Of a DNA stretch of 64,000 nucleotides, positions 24,001 to 32,402 are shown piece after piece. The position numbers and the translations under genes were made by a program. Origin of the DNA: Lacinutrix sp. 5H-3-7-4 (lineage in GTDB: Bacteria; Bacteroidota; Bacteroidia; Flavobacteriales; Flavobacteriaceae). The stretch is taken from the NCBI RefSeq assembly GCF_000211855.2, contig NC_015638.1, positions 806,001 to 870,000 on the forward strand. The letters run 5' to 3'. The notes beneath the pieces were generated by a model that searched no databases, was not told the DNA's origin, and saw nothing but the letters and a program-made list of their open reading frames with translations. Positions within the stretch are counted from its first letter, which is position 1. Each line of letters starts with the position of its first letter.

Positions 24001-24609
24001 TTAATATTCCAATTTAACTCGGTCTCTAAACCTACTATTATCATGATTGCCATCTTCTTAAGTTTTATTGGTGTATTTGGTGGTATTGTAATTTCAGGTA
24101 GCTCATTTGTTATCATGATGACTATGGTTGGTATTATATCTCTTGCCGGAATTGTAGTAAACAATGGCGTTGTACTATTAGACTACGCACAACTACTTAT
24201 AGATAGAAGAAAAGCAAAATTAGATTTAGATGAAGACGAGTACTTATCTGATGCTGATTTATTTGAAAGTATTGTAAATGCAGGAAAAGCGCGTTTAAGA
24301 CCTGTTTTATTAACTGCAATTACTACTATTTTTGGATTAATACCATTAGCAATAGGTTTAAATATTAACTTCTTTACATTATTTGCAGATTTAGATGCAA
24401 ACATTTACATGGGTGGAGATAATGTTGTTTTTTGGGGACCACTAGCCTGGACAGTAATTTATGGCTTACTTATAGCAACATTTTTAACTTTAATTATTGT
24501 ACCAATATTATTTTTCTTGGTTACAAAATTTAAAATGTGGCTTCGTATTAAGTTTTCTTCAGAAACAAAAGAAGACATTGTTGCAACCGAAACTGTAGTA
24601 GAATCATAA
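21097..24609 (+). CDS. RND family efflux transporter, AcrB-like
   Basis: A 1170-residue inner-membrane proton-driven exporter. It has the two RND repeats, each with a large periplasmic loop and a six-helix bundle. TM4 carries LGMLVDNGIVVVENVYRLME, with one conserved Asp of the proton relay and Asn-Gly after it, a variant frequent outside the Enterobacteria. The corresponding second-half stretch is GIVVNNGVVLLDYAQLL. It starts 11 bases after the adaptor gene and ends before a strong terminator. Substrates cannot be inferred; drugs, dyes or bile-like compounds are usual for the family. Confidence 0.95.
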   Translation: MTKKKKQVDNEFGLSSWAINNKTTMYVLIAVIFYLGISAFFDMPRENFPEVNETKIYVSSIYPGNTAEDIEKLISDPLEDKLKTVSNVVEITSTSQEDYSMLIVEFDDGLTVDQAKQKVKDEIDTETSGEDWPTFNGAKVEPDVFELSLSEEMPILNINISGDYPIQKLKEYAEYLQDEIENLQEIKKADIRGAQEKEVEVAVDIYKMMAAKVSFNDIIGAINNGNLTMSAGNLKASGQRRTIRVLGEIEKPSELENFVVKAESGKSIYLKDIASVSFKEEDKTTFAREFGEPVVMLDVKKRAGKNMVAAAEQIQVIVQDAIKNTFPPDLNVTITNDQSSKTIGQVDDLVNNIIFGVILVVTVLMFFLGFKNALFVGFAIPMSMFMSLMILQLLGQSLNTMVLFGLIMGLGMLVDNGIVVVENVYRLMEDEGMNRVEAAKKGIGEIAFPIIISTATTVAAFIPLGLWPGIMGEFMKILPITLSVVLGSSLFVAIFFNSVLVSKYMTIEDKNMPLKQIIRTSIIVAVFGILILIFGGAYRGLGTVMIFTAIMLWAYRLFIRNWANSFQNKALVKLENWYERKLRTALSGWRPYVLSIGTFLLLIAAFAAFGISLSAKRTKVEFFPDNKPNQIIVYIEYPEGTAIEKTNAITKEIEQRVFKVLNQDQYVDNGYNYLVESTVSQVGEGAGNPQTDGGSAAEMPHKGKITASMREYKFRRGEDSELLRQKVQTALVGIYPGVLISVEKDANGPPAGSPINIEIEGEDYNELIVTAEKMREFINTKNIAGIDELKIDVNKDKPTMKVTIDREKAGELGISAAQVGQQLRNSIFGAKAGIYKEDGDDFDIYVRFNEENRYNKSALFNQNITFRDNTGQLKTIPVSAVTKFENNSGFSAIKHKDTRRVVTVYSALAPGYTDAAAIVSQIQNEMKSYEGLPKGIKIDYTGQIEEQNKQMAFLVGAFFTGLGLIFFILIFQFNSVSKPTIIMIAIFLSFIGVFGGIVISGSSFVIMMTMVGIISLAGIVVNNGVVLLDYAQLLIDRRKAKLDLDEDEYLSDADLFESIVNAGKARLRPVLLTAITTIFGLIPLAIGLNINFFTLFADLDANIYMGGDNVVFWGPLAWTVIYGLLIATFLTLIIVPILFFLVTKFKMWLRIKFSSETKEDIVATETVVES

Positions 24610-24630
24610 AAACGCAGTTCAATAATTAAA

Positions 24631-24666
24631 AAAAAATCCGAAGTTTTAACTTCGGATTTTTTTTTT
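24631..24666. terminator. Bidirectional terminator between RND and SusD genes
   Basis: Stem AAAAATCCGAAGTT paired with AACTTCGGATTTTT, with flanking A and T runs. It closes the efflux operon from the left and the SusCD operon from the right. Confidence 0.9.
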
Positions 24667-24679
24667 ACAATTTATAATT

Positions 24680-26008
24680 TTATTCATTTTCAGATAATGG
24701 TACAGGTAATGTATTATAAATAACATCTCCTGCTCTATCAATTGGAAGTGTATTAGATAATCCAAACCTTCTTAAATCAAACATCCTATGGTTTTCACAC
24801 CATAAAGAGTATCGTCTTTGGTTTAACAACTCTGTAGTTAATGAAGCATCATCCATTCCTCCGGTATAATTTGCCAATCCAGCAGCATTTCTTATTACAT
24901 TTAAAGCTGTTACTGCATCTCCAGGATTACTATTTAACATACTCGCTTCTGCATACAAAAGAATTAGCTCTTCATTTCTTAAAATATCTATAGATGAAGT
25001 ACTTGAAGCATATAAACGCGTTTCGTAAGCGCCAACTAAGTCATCTTGAGATACCGTTGGGTCTGGCCTAAGTGCAGTTTTATTAGCAACTCTTGTGTCT
25101 CCTGGCTCTGCATCATTAACCCAACTATCGTGAACAATAATTTGGTCTCCGTTGTTTTGATTATCAACTGTTGTAGATTGCAATTTAAACAACCCATTTA
25201 AAGCATCATTTCCTCCTGTTGCAAATAAGTGCTTTGGACCAATGTTTAAATCTCCCATAAGATCAAAATAAGAATCACCTAACGCTGTAATCGCTGCGCC
25301 GCCATCTCCAGCATAAACCGCAGCCATTGCCGCTACTGCTCTATTATATTGAGCAAAGCTTGAAGCATCATTAAACCCAGTAAAACCATCACTTAGGTTA
25401 AATAAAAATGTTGCGCCATTTAAATCTGTATTAGCTTCATTTAACATAGTTCTAATTTCTGCTAAAGCTTCATCTTTTTCTAAAATAGGTCCTAAATTAT
25501 TTTCATCTGCAACATCTACTCTAGCTCTATCATAAGACTTCACCATTTGTATTAACTCATAAGCTATCATTGTTTTTGCAAAACCAATATAACCTCTTCT
25601 TTCCTCATCTATTATCGCATTAGAGTTTGTGGCTGCATTTATTAGCAAATTTGCATTTTTAACACAACGGTAACTTCCATTCCATTGCGAGGTGCTATAA
25701 AATGAATTATTATCTAAACCTATACCATTTTTCCCTAATAAATCTCCTGTATTTCTAGGGTCTGCATCAAATAAATACAATTCTCTTGCCATAGTTCCGC
25801 TTGAAGTGGTTTCAATTGCAATACCGTTTCTCGCGGCCGCTTCAACACCAATAACTAATTCATTTAATTGACCAATTGTAGCATTAGACTGAACGCCGTC
25901 TACACTTGGCCCATTAGGATCTACTTGCTCATCAAAAGTACATGACGAAAACAGTGCTGTTATTGCAATAATACCTATGTAAGGTATTTTTCTATATATA
26001 TTTTTCAT
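24680..26008 (-). CDS. SusD/RagB-like surface nutrient-binding lipoprotein
   Basis: The start was set at ATG 26008 (a TTG two codons upstream gives no benefit). This gives a signal peptide ending in a lipobox (LFSSC), followed by TFDEQVDPNGPS. At 442 residues it is typical of the SusD family, with the TPR-like helical core and the C-terminal signature near ELLNQRRYSLWCENHRMFDL and FGLSNTLP. It forms the lid of a TonB-dependent importer with the SusC protein encoded 12 bases upstream. No glycoside hydrolase or peptidase gene is adjacent, so the ligand is unknown. Confidence 0.94.
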   Translation of the reverse strand: MKNIYRKIPYIGIIAITALFSSCTFDEQVDPNGPSVDGVQSNATIGQLNELVIGVEAAARNGIAIETTSSGTMARELYLFDADPRNTGDLLGKNGIGLDNNSFYSTSQWNGSYRCVKNANLLINAATNSNAIIDEERRGYIGFAKTMIAYELIQMVKSYDRARVDVADENNLGPILEKDEALAEIRTMLNEANTDLNGATFLFNLSDGFTGFNDASSFAQYNRAVAAMAAVYAGDGGAAITALGDSYFDLMGDLNIGPKHLFATGGNDALNGLFKLQSTTVDNQNNGDQIIVHDSWVNDAEPGDTRVANKTALRPDPTVSQDDLVGAYETRLYASSTSSIDILRNEELILLYAEASMLNSNPGDAVTALNVIRNAAGLANYTGGMDDASLTTELLNQRRYSLWCENHRMFDLRRFGLSNTLPIDRAGDVIYNTLPVPLSENE

Positions 26009-26020
26009 ATTCAATTTTTA

Positions 26021-28954
26021 TTAAAAGTTAACATTTAAGTGTAGGTAAAACTGTTTTGCACTTGGAAAAGGGGATACTTCAATACCACTTGATAATCCTG
26101 CACCACCGTTTACAGACACTTCTGGGTCGTAACTACTATAATCTGTTATTGTAAAAACATTTCTACCAGAAACACCTAGCTTAATACCTTCTATATTTCC
26201 ACCTAAAAGTTTTTCTACAGTTTTAGTTGGGAATCTATAATACAAAGCAACTTCTCTAAGTCTCAAATAACCTGCATCTTCAACAAAACGTAATGCATTT
26301 GTTGGAGAATCTAAACGATCTTGACCTTCTTGGGTTTCTAAATCTGGAGTAGTTTGACCTAAATCTGTTAAAAATCTTGATAAGTTTAAGTTATCACCAC
26401 CTTGTTTAAGCTGAAATAAAAACGAAAAGTCTATTTGCTTAAATAGTGTTAAATTATTACTCCATGACATTTGAAAATCTGGCTCTACATTACCTACTTG
26501 CTGTAATTCTCCATCTATATTACCTACTAATTGTGTTACAGGCTGTCCCTCTTCTATATAAAAAGTTCCTAATCCTGTACCAAATCCTGCTCCTGGCTGT
26601 GCAAATGCAGGTACATCTAACCTTGTAATTTCTGAAGTGTTTTTATAAAACTGTAATCGAGAATTCCATGTTGCATTTTCACCTCTTAATATATCACCTG
26701 AAAGCGCTAACTCAATACCTGTATTTTTTAAATCTGCAAGGTTTGTTCTTTCTTGTGTAAATCCTGAAGAACCAGGAAGCGATCTCGTTAAAATTAAGTC
26801 TTCAACTTGTTTATTATAGTAAGTTGCCTCTAAGTTAATACGATTATTTAATACACCTACATCAAAACCAATTTCAAATTCTTTTGCTGTTTCTGGTTTA
26901 ATATTAGGATCTCCTTTTAACCCTGCTAATGTTTGACCAACTGGACCACCAATAGTTGTACTTGCATAACTAGTAAAAGTAGATCCAAACTGTGCTGGGT
27001 TTCCTGTCTCACCGTATGCTGTTCTAAACTTTAATTGGTTTATAGCATCTACATTCCAAAAATCCATATTAGCAATGTTAAGTGCTAAAGATGCTTTTGG
27101 GAAACCAAAAAATTCATTAGGATCTCCATTTCTTGTAGATTTATCTAAACGATACCCTAAAGTAGCAATTATTTGATCTTTATAATTACCTTCTACTTGT
27201 GCAAACATTCCAAAGTCTTTTTCTTCTGAACGTGTTTGAAAAACATTTTGTACTGCAGAATTATCTACACTGGTTTGATTTGCCAATAAACCTGCACCAG
27301 TAGTTAAAACATTATCACGGTCTTGATATAAATATGTTATACCTGCTTGAGTTGTTAATCCTAAATCCCCATTTGCTAATGCATCATTATTCCATACTGC
27401 AACAGCTTGAGAGTTAAATTGTGTAAAGTCATTATTACCTATCGCTATAAATCCTGGGTTTTCTGGATCTGGATGAGATTGGTGTGTTTCTGGCACATAT
27501 ACATATGTAGAGTTAGACAAGTAATCTACACCTCCACTTAAAACAAACTTTAATCTGTTTGTATCTGTATTAAGTATATTGGTTTTTAAAGTCATACCTT
27601 GTATAAATCTATTATTAGAATCTTCATTTTTGGCTTTATCTCTAACAAAAACTGAATTTCCACTATAATTTGGATTATTTGGATAATTACCATTTGCATC
27701 TGGATATAAATTAACCCAAGGACGCGTAAAAGCTAAAGCATAACCATAACTTAATCCACCTTCATTTTCATTACCGGTAAAAGATCTACTAGAATTACTT
27801 CTTACATAATTACTTGTAGAAGTAAAACTAAATGTATTTGAGATTTCATGATCAATATTACCACGAATAGAAAAACGATCGAATCCTGTATTAGCTATTA
27901 TACCTTCTTCATCGCGATAACCTGCACCAATAAAGAATTTTGTTTTTTCATTACCACCACTACCACTAATACGAGTGTCTGTAATTAATCCTGTTTCACC
28001 ATAAATTTCATCTTCATAGTCATACAAACTACCACGACTAGCTATTACTGCTTCATATTTAGCTCTTTCTTCAGGTCCAAAAGTATCTTCTACAGACTGT
28101 GCTGTCCAAGGACGCATACCTAATGGGTTTGCAATTGTATTAAAACCAGTATCTTGACTAAAGTTAATTTTAGTTTTTCCACGTTTTCCACGTTTAGTTG
28201 TAATAATAATAACTCCGGCATTACCTCGTTGACCATAAATAGCTGCTGCAGACGAACCTTTTAAAATCTCCATATCTTCTATATCGTTTGGATCTAAATC
28301 TGCTAATCTATTTGCTCCATTTTCTTCATTTGCTGCATTTGCTCCAGAAGCTAAACGTAATCCTGAAGGAATTTCAACATTATTAATATAAACACCATCT
28401 ACAATTATTAAAGGTTGGTTATTACCATTAATAGAAGAAATACCACGCAACCTTACTGCAAAACCACCACCTGGAGCACCAGAAGATGATGTAATATTTA
28501 CACCTGTAACTTTACCGTATAATGCACCATCTACAGTAGTTTGACTGGTTGTACCCACTAATTCTTTAGAAGATACAGAAGACACTGCATTTGCGAGGTT
28601 TGACCTCTTAATACTTGTTCCTAATCCTGTAATTACAACCTCATCCAAAGAGGTTGTTGACTCTTGAAGCGTAACATTAACAGTTTCTGGTTGATTAATT
28701 ATTTGCTCAATAGAGGTGTAGCCCAAAGAAGAGATTTCTAATGTTGCGGGAAATCCTGCTATATCTAAGCTAAAATTTCCATCAAAATCTGTTGTAGTAC
28801 CATTTGTTGTTCCTTTAACAATCACGTTTGCTCCAACCAAAGGCATACCTGATGCACCATCTGTTACTGTTCCTGTAATGTTTTGCCCTAATACTAAAAA
28901 AGGGAAAAACAACAATAAAAACATTAATGTTTTTAGAGATAATGTTTTACTCAT
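26021..28954 (-). CDS. SusC/RagA-like TonB-dependent outer-membrane receptor
   Basis: A 977-residue protein with a signal peptide (MSKTLSLKTLMFLLLFFPFL) and a carboxypeptidase-regulatory-like domain at about 24-105 (ITGTVTDGASGMPLVGANV). The TonB box region is SLDEVVITGLG. A plug with LRGISSINGNNQPLIIVDGV and a 22-strand barrel ending in LHLNVNF follow. It transports a substrate captured by the SusD partner. It is the first gene of the pair. The sequence gives no sign of the substrate class, though loops rich in Asn and Gly are usual. Confidence 0.95.
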   Translation of the reverse strand: MSKTLSLKTLMFLLLFFPFLVLGQNITGTVTDGASGMPLVGANVIVKGTTNGTTTDFDGNFSLDIAGFPATLEISSLGYTSIEQIINQPETVNVTLQESTTSLDEVVITGLGTSIKRSNLANAVSSVSSKELVGTTSQTTVDGALYGKVTGVNITSSSGAPGGGFAVRLRGISSINGNNQPLIIVDGVYINNVEIPSGLRLASGANAANEENGANRLADLDPNDIEDMEILKGSSAAAIYGQRGNAGVIIITTKRGKRGKTKINFSQDTGFNTIANPLGMRPWTAQSVEDTFGPEERAKYEAVIASRGSLYDYEDEIYGETGLITDTRISGSGGNEKTKFFIGAGYRDEEGIIANTGFDRFSIRGNIDHEISNTFSFTSTSNYVRSNSSRSFTGNENEGGLSYGYALAFTRPWVNLYPDANGNYPNNPNYSGNSVFVRDKAKNEDSNNRFIQGMTLKTNILNTDTNRLKFVLSGGVDYLSNSTYVYVPETHQSHPDPENPGFIAIGNNDFTQFNSQAVAVWNNDALANGDLGLTTQAGITYLYQDRDNVLTTGAGLLANQTSVDNSAVQNVFQTRSEEKDFGMFAQVEGNYKDQIIATLGYRLDKSTRNGDPNEFFGFPKASLALNIANMDFWNVDAINQLKFRTAYGETGNPAQFGSTFTSYASTTIGGPVGQTLAGLKGDPNIKPETAKEFEIGFDVGVLNNRINLEATYYNKQVEDLILTRSLPGSSGFTQERTNLADLKNTGIELALSGDILRGENATWNSRLQFYKNTSEITRLDVPAFAQPGAGFGTGLGTFYIEEGQPVTQLVGNIDGELQQVGNVEPDFQMSWSNNLTLFKQIDFSFLFQLKQGGDNLNLSRFLTDLGQTTPDLETQEGQDRLDSPTNALRFVEDAGYLRLREVALYYRFPTKTVEKLLGGNIEGIKLGVSGRNVFTITDYSSYDPEVSVNGGAGLSSGIEVSPFPSAKQFYLHLNVNF

Positions 28955-29146
28955 AGTTTATAATTTATTTTGGTTTGTATCATACTAATATCTTAATAAA
29001 TTTTAAATAAATCATAATTTTTTTCTAAAAAACAGTTAAAAAAAAATAGTATTACCACGTAACAACAGTTTTAAATGCATTTTTAAAAAAATAAGACGAA
29101 GTATAAATATGTATTATATAACAGATGTTAAAAAAAATAACTTCCT

Positions 29147-29154
29147 TAAATTTG
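29147..29154 (+). promoter_or_regulatory. Promoter -7 element ahead of aspS
   Basis: TAAATTTG, an exact TAnnTTTG, 20 bases before the aspS start. No convincing TTG at the expected upstream distance; GTTA is the nearest. Confidence 0.45.
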
Positions 29155-29173
29155 TAGCCTAAAAAAGCACATC

Positions 29174-30922
29174 ATGTATAGAAGTCACAATTGTGGAGAA
29201 TTAACTACTAAACACATAAATACAGAAGTCACCTTATCTGGTTGGGTTCAAAAATCGAGAGACAAAGGTTTTATTGTCTGGGTAGATTTACGTGATAGAT
29301 ACGGTATTACACAACTTGTTTTTGATGAAGAAAGAACTTCTAAAGACATGCTTGAGAAAGCTCAAAGTTTAGGTCGCGAATTTGTTATACAAGTTAAGGG
29401 CACAGTTATAGAACGTGCATCTAAAAATCCTAATTTACCTACAGGAGATATTGAGATTTTGGTTTCAGAATTAATTATTTTAAACGAAGCGCTTCTTCCT
29501 CCTTTTACAATTGAAGACAAAACTGATGGAGGTGAAGATATTAGAATGAAATACCGCTACCTTGATATTAGACGTAATCCTGTAAAAGAAAGTTTAATTT
29601 TTAGAGCTAAAGTAACTCAAGCTGTTAGAAACTATTTATCTAATGATGGTTTTATAGAAGTTGAAACGCCATATTTAATAAAATCTACACCTGAAGGCGC
29701 AAGAGATTTTGTTGTCCCTTCTAGAATGAATGAAGGTGAATTTTACGCCTTACCGCAATCGCCTCAAACATTCAAGCAATTGCTTATGGTTGGTGGTATG
29801 GATAAATATTTTCAAATTGTAAAGTGTTTTAGAGACGAAGACTTGCGCGCAGACAGACAACCAGAATTCACACAAATAGATTGTGAAATGGCATTTGTAG
29901 AGCAAGAAGATATCTTAAATGTTTTTGAAGGTTTAACAAGACACTTACTTAAAGAAGTTAATGGTGTTGAGATTGATAAATTTCCTCGTATGCTTTATGA
30001 TGATGCTATGCGTTTATATGGTAACGATAAACCAGATATTAGATTTGGGATGGAGTTTGGAGAACTAAACGAAGTTACACAACATAAAGAATTTGGTGTT
30101 TTTAATAATGCAGAATTAGTAGTTGGTATCGCTGTACCTGGAGGAAATAGTTATACACGAAAAGAAATAGACAAATTAATAGATTGGGTTAAACGTCCTC
30201 AAGTTGGCGCTTTAGGTATGGTTTATTCACGTTGTAATGACGACGGAAGCTTTAAATCTTCTGTAGATAAATTTTATGATCAAGAAGATCTAGCAAAATG
30301 GGCCGAAGTCACTAGTGCAAAACCAGGTGATTTAGTTTGTATTCTATCTGGAGACAAAAATAAAGTACGAGCACAACTTAGCGCATTACGTATGGAATTA
30401 GCAGAACGCTTAGGCTTAAGAGACCCTAAAGTATTTGCTCCTTTATGGGTAATTGATTTTCCATTATTAGAACTTGATGAAGAAACAGGACATTACCATG
30501 CAATGCATCATCCATTCACTTCTCCAAAACCAGGTCAAATAGAATTATTAGACACAAAACCAGGAGAAGTTAAAGCTAATGCTTACGATTTGGTACTTAA
30601 TGGCAACGAAATTGGCGGAGGATCTATACGTATACATGATAAAGCAACACAAGCAATTATGCTTAAACACCTAGGGTTTAGTGAAAAAGAAGCCAAAGCA
30701 CAATTTGGTTTCTTAATGGATGCTTTTGAGTATGGCGCACCACCACATGGCGGTTTAGCCTTTGGTCTAGATAGATTAGTTGCTATTTTAGGCGGCCAAG
30801 AAACTATTAGAGATTTTATTGCTTTTCCAAAAAACAATTCTGGTCGTGATGTAATGATAGATGCTCCTGCACCTATAGACAGTGAACAGTTAAAAGAATT
30901 AAATTTAAAACTTGATTTGTAG
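29174..30922 (+). CDS. aspS: Aspartyl-tRNA synthetase
   Basis: A 582-residue class II synthetase that charges tRNA-Asp. It has the N-terminal anticodon-binding OB fold ([20 protein letters not shown]) and class II motif 2 ([19 protein letters not shown]). The bacterial-type GAD insertion domain is present, and motif 3 is [14 protein letters not shown] near the C-terminus. The length and the insertion fit the bacterial form. It is followed by a clear terminator. Start at ATG 29174, consistent with the conserved [10 protein letters not shown]. Confidence 0.98.
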   Translation: MYRSHNCGELTTKHINTEVTLSGWVQKSRDKGFIVWVDLRDRYGITQLVFDEERTSKDMLEKAQSLGREFVIQVKGTVIERASKNPNLPTGDIEILVSELIILNEALLPPFTIEDKTDGGEDIRMKYRYLDIRRNPVKESLIFRAKVTQAVRNYLSNDGFIEVETPYLIKSTPEGARDFVVPSRMNEGEFYALPQSPQTFKQLLMVGGMDKYFQIVKCFRDEDLRADRQPEFTQIDCEMAFVEQEDILNVFEGLTRHLLKEVNGVEIDKFPRMLYDDAMRLYGNDKPDIRFGMEFGELNEVTQHKEFGVFNNAELVVGIAVPGGNSYTRKEIDKLIDWVKRPQVGALGMVYSRCNDDGSFKSSVDKFYDQEDLAKWAEVTSAKPGDLVCILSGDKNKVRAQLSALRMELAERLGLRDPKVFAPLWVIDFPLLELDEETGHYHAMHHPFTSPKPGQIELLDTKPGEVKANAYDLVLNGNEIGGGSIRIHDKATQAIMLKHLGFSEKEAKAQFGFLMDAFEYGAPPHGGLAFGLDRLVAILGGQETIRDFIAFPKNNSGRDVMIDAPAPIDSEQLKELNLKLDL

Positions 30923-30953
30923 TTTACACCTTTAAATCAACTATTTACAAACT

Positions 30954-30978
30954 AATCCCGCTTTTTGCGGGATTTTTT
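30954..30978 (+). terminator. Terminator after aspS
   Basis: Stem AATCCCGC/GCGGGATT with a five-T loop, followed by a T run. Confidence 0.88.
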
Positions 30979-30992
30979 ATTAGCTTAGATTT

Positions 30993-31556
30993 ATGAATCG
31001 AAAAAAGGTATTTAAAACAATTGGAATAGCACTTTTAACTATTATTATTTCTATAACAGCTATAACTACATACGCCTATTATACATACCAAAATAAGTTT
31101 AGTGTTGAAAACAAACCATACAAAAACTATATTGGCTATATAGACCAAAACAATAGTTTACTTAATAATAAATTTAAACTTTGCGGAGATGGTTTTATAC
31201 AAAAAACATACAACGGTGCAGGCTTAGAAGCTTATTATATAAGCAAAAAACATTTTAGAGATCAGGTTGTAGAGAAGTTTAACAAAAAGAATAAATATAA
31301 TGACTCTGGATATTTAAACTTTAGGTTTTTAGTCAATTGCGAAGGAAATGCAGGATGGTTTGAAATTATTGAAATGAATTTAGATTTAGTTGAATCTCCA
31401 CTAAATAAAAATTTAGTAAACGAGTTATTAGCTTTTACATCTAATTCTAAACATTGGAATATTTTAAAATATAAAAAAGATAATACACCATACAATTACT
31501 ATAATTACATATCATACAGAATAGAAAATGGAAAAATCACTGAAATTATACCTTAG
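30993..31556 (+). CDS. Membrane-anchored protein of unknown function
   Basis: A 187-residue protein with one N-terminal transmembrane helix (IGIALLTIIISITAITTYAY) and a periplasmic domain with two cysteines (KLCGDGF and LVNCEGNAGWFEI). The second half reads NLDLVESPLNKNLVNELLAF, a stretch that loosely recalls energy-transducing TonB C-terminal-like domains, but this is weak. It overlaps the following TPR lipoprotein gene by 29 bases, so the two are translationally coupled and probably act together. Confidence 0.65.
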   Translation: MNRKKVFKTIGIALLTIIISITAITTYAYYTYQNKFSVENKPYKNYIGYIDQNNSLLNNKFKLCGDGFIQKTYNGAGLEAYYISKKHFRDQVVEKFNKKNKYNDSGYLNFRFLVNCEGNAGWFEIIEMNLDLVESPLNKNLVNELLAFTSNSKHWNILKYKKDNTPYNYYNYISYRIENGKITEIIP

Positions 31557-32364
31557 TTTGGTTTGCCTATTGGTGGTATTTTCTTGTAATAAAACTACTA
31601 ATTTAACACCTACCAAAAAAAGAGAACAAGCCGAAAAAAAATATAAAAAAGCAATACAATTTATGCAAGGCTCGACACCGTTTCAAAATGGAATTGCAGA
31701 AGCTGTTGCCATAGATTCTACCTACGAAGCTGCCGTATACGAATTATCTGTAGCAGATTTAAAAAGAGGACTACCAAACAAATGGCTACCACAATATAAT
31801 AAAGCAGTAAAATTAGATTCGGCAACTAGAATTCCTTGGCGTGGCTATCTATATTTATGGTTTTACAGAGACTACAAAAAAGCCATTGCAGATTTTAATG
31901 CAAGCGACACTTTAACACCAAATTTTATAGACGCTCCACAAGGTCACAGTGTAGATTATTGGCGAGGTATTGCATATCTAGGTTTAAACGATTATAAAAA
32001 ATCTAATGCTTATTTTGAAAAACACATCGCTAAAGAAACTAAAGAATTTGGAGAAGATTATGTAGATGTCACTGCATTTCTATACAATGGTATTTCTTAT
32101 TTTGAAGCTAAAAACTATAACAAAGCAATTTTAAATTTCGACAAACAGTTAGAGTACTCCCGAAATTTAAGTGCAGATGCAAAATACTATAAGGCTAAAA
32201 TTTATTTAGCTGAAAATAAAAAAGAAAAAGCTTTAAAAACTATAACCGAAGCAATAAATGATTTTAATCAAGGCTATAACAACAAAAGAGCTTATGTAGA
32301 AACATTAAGACAATTGTATCTCGAAGATTTAATAGAATTAAAAGAAGAAATAATTAAATTTTAA
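31528..32364 (+). CDS. TPR-repeat lipoprotein
   Basis: A 278-residue protein with a signal peptide and lipobox (VFSCNKTT). Several TPR-like units follow, e.g. AVYELSVADLKRGLPNKWLP, YWRGIAYLGLNDYKKSNAYF and FLYNGISYFEAKNYNKAILN. It should be a membrane-anchored periplasmic protein-protein interaction scaffold. Its start lies within the 3' end of the preceding gene, indicating coupling. A partner cannot be named beyond that neighbour. Confidence 0.75.
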   Translation: MEKSLKLYLSLVCLLVVFSCNKTTNLTPTKKREQAEKKYKKAIQFMQGSTPFQNGIAEAVAIDSTYEAAVYELSVADLKRGLPNKWLPQYNKAVKLDSATRIPWRGYLYLWFYRDYKKAIADFNASDTLTPNFIDAPQGHSVDYWRGIAYLGLNDYKKSNAYFEKHIAKETKEFGEDYVDVTAFLYNGISYFEAKNYNKAILNFDKQLEYSRNLSADAKYYKAKIYLAENKKEKALKTITEAINDFNQGYNNKRAYVETLRQLYLEDLIELKEEIIKF

Positions 32365-32402
32365 ATAATTAAGCTTTATTACTCTAAAGCAAGTAATTAA
32401 AC

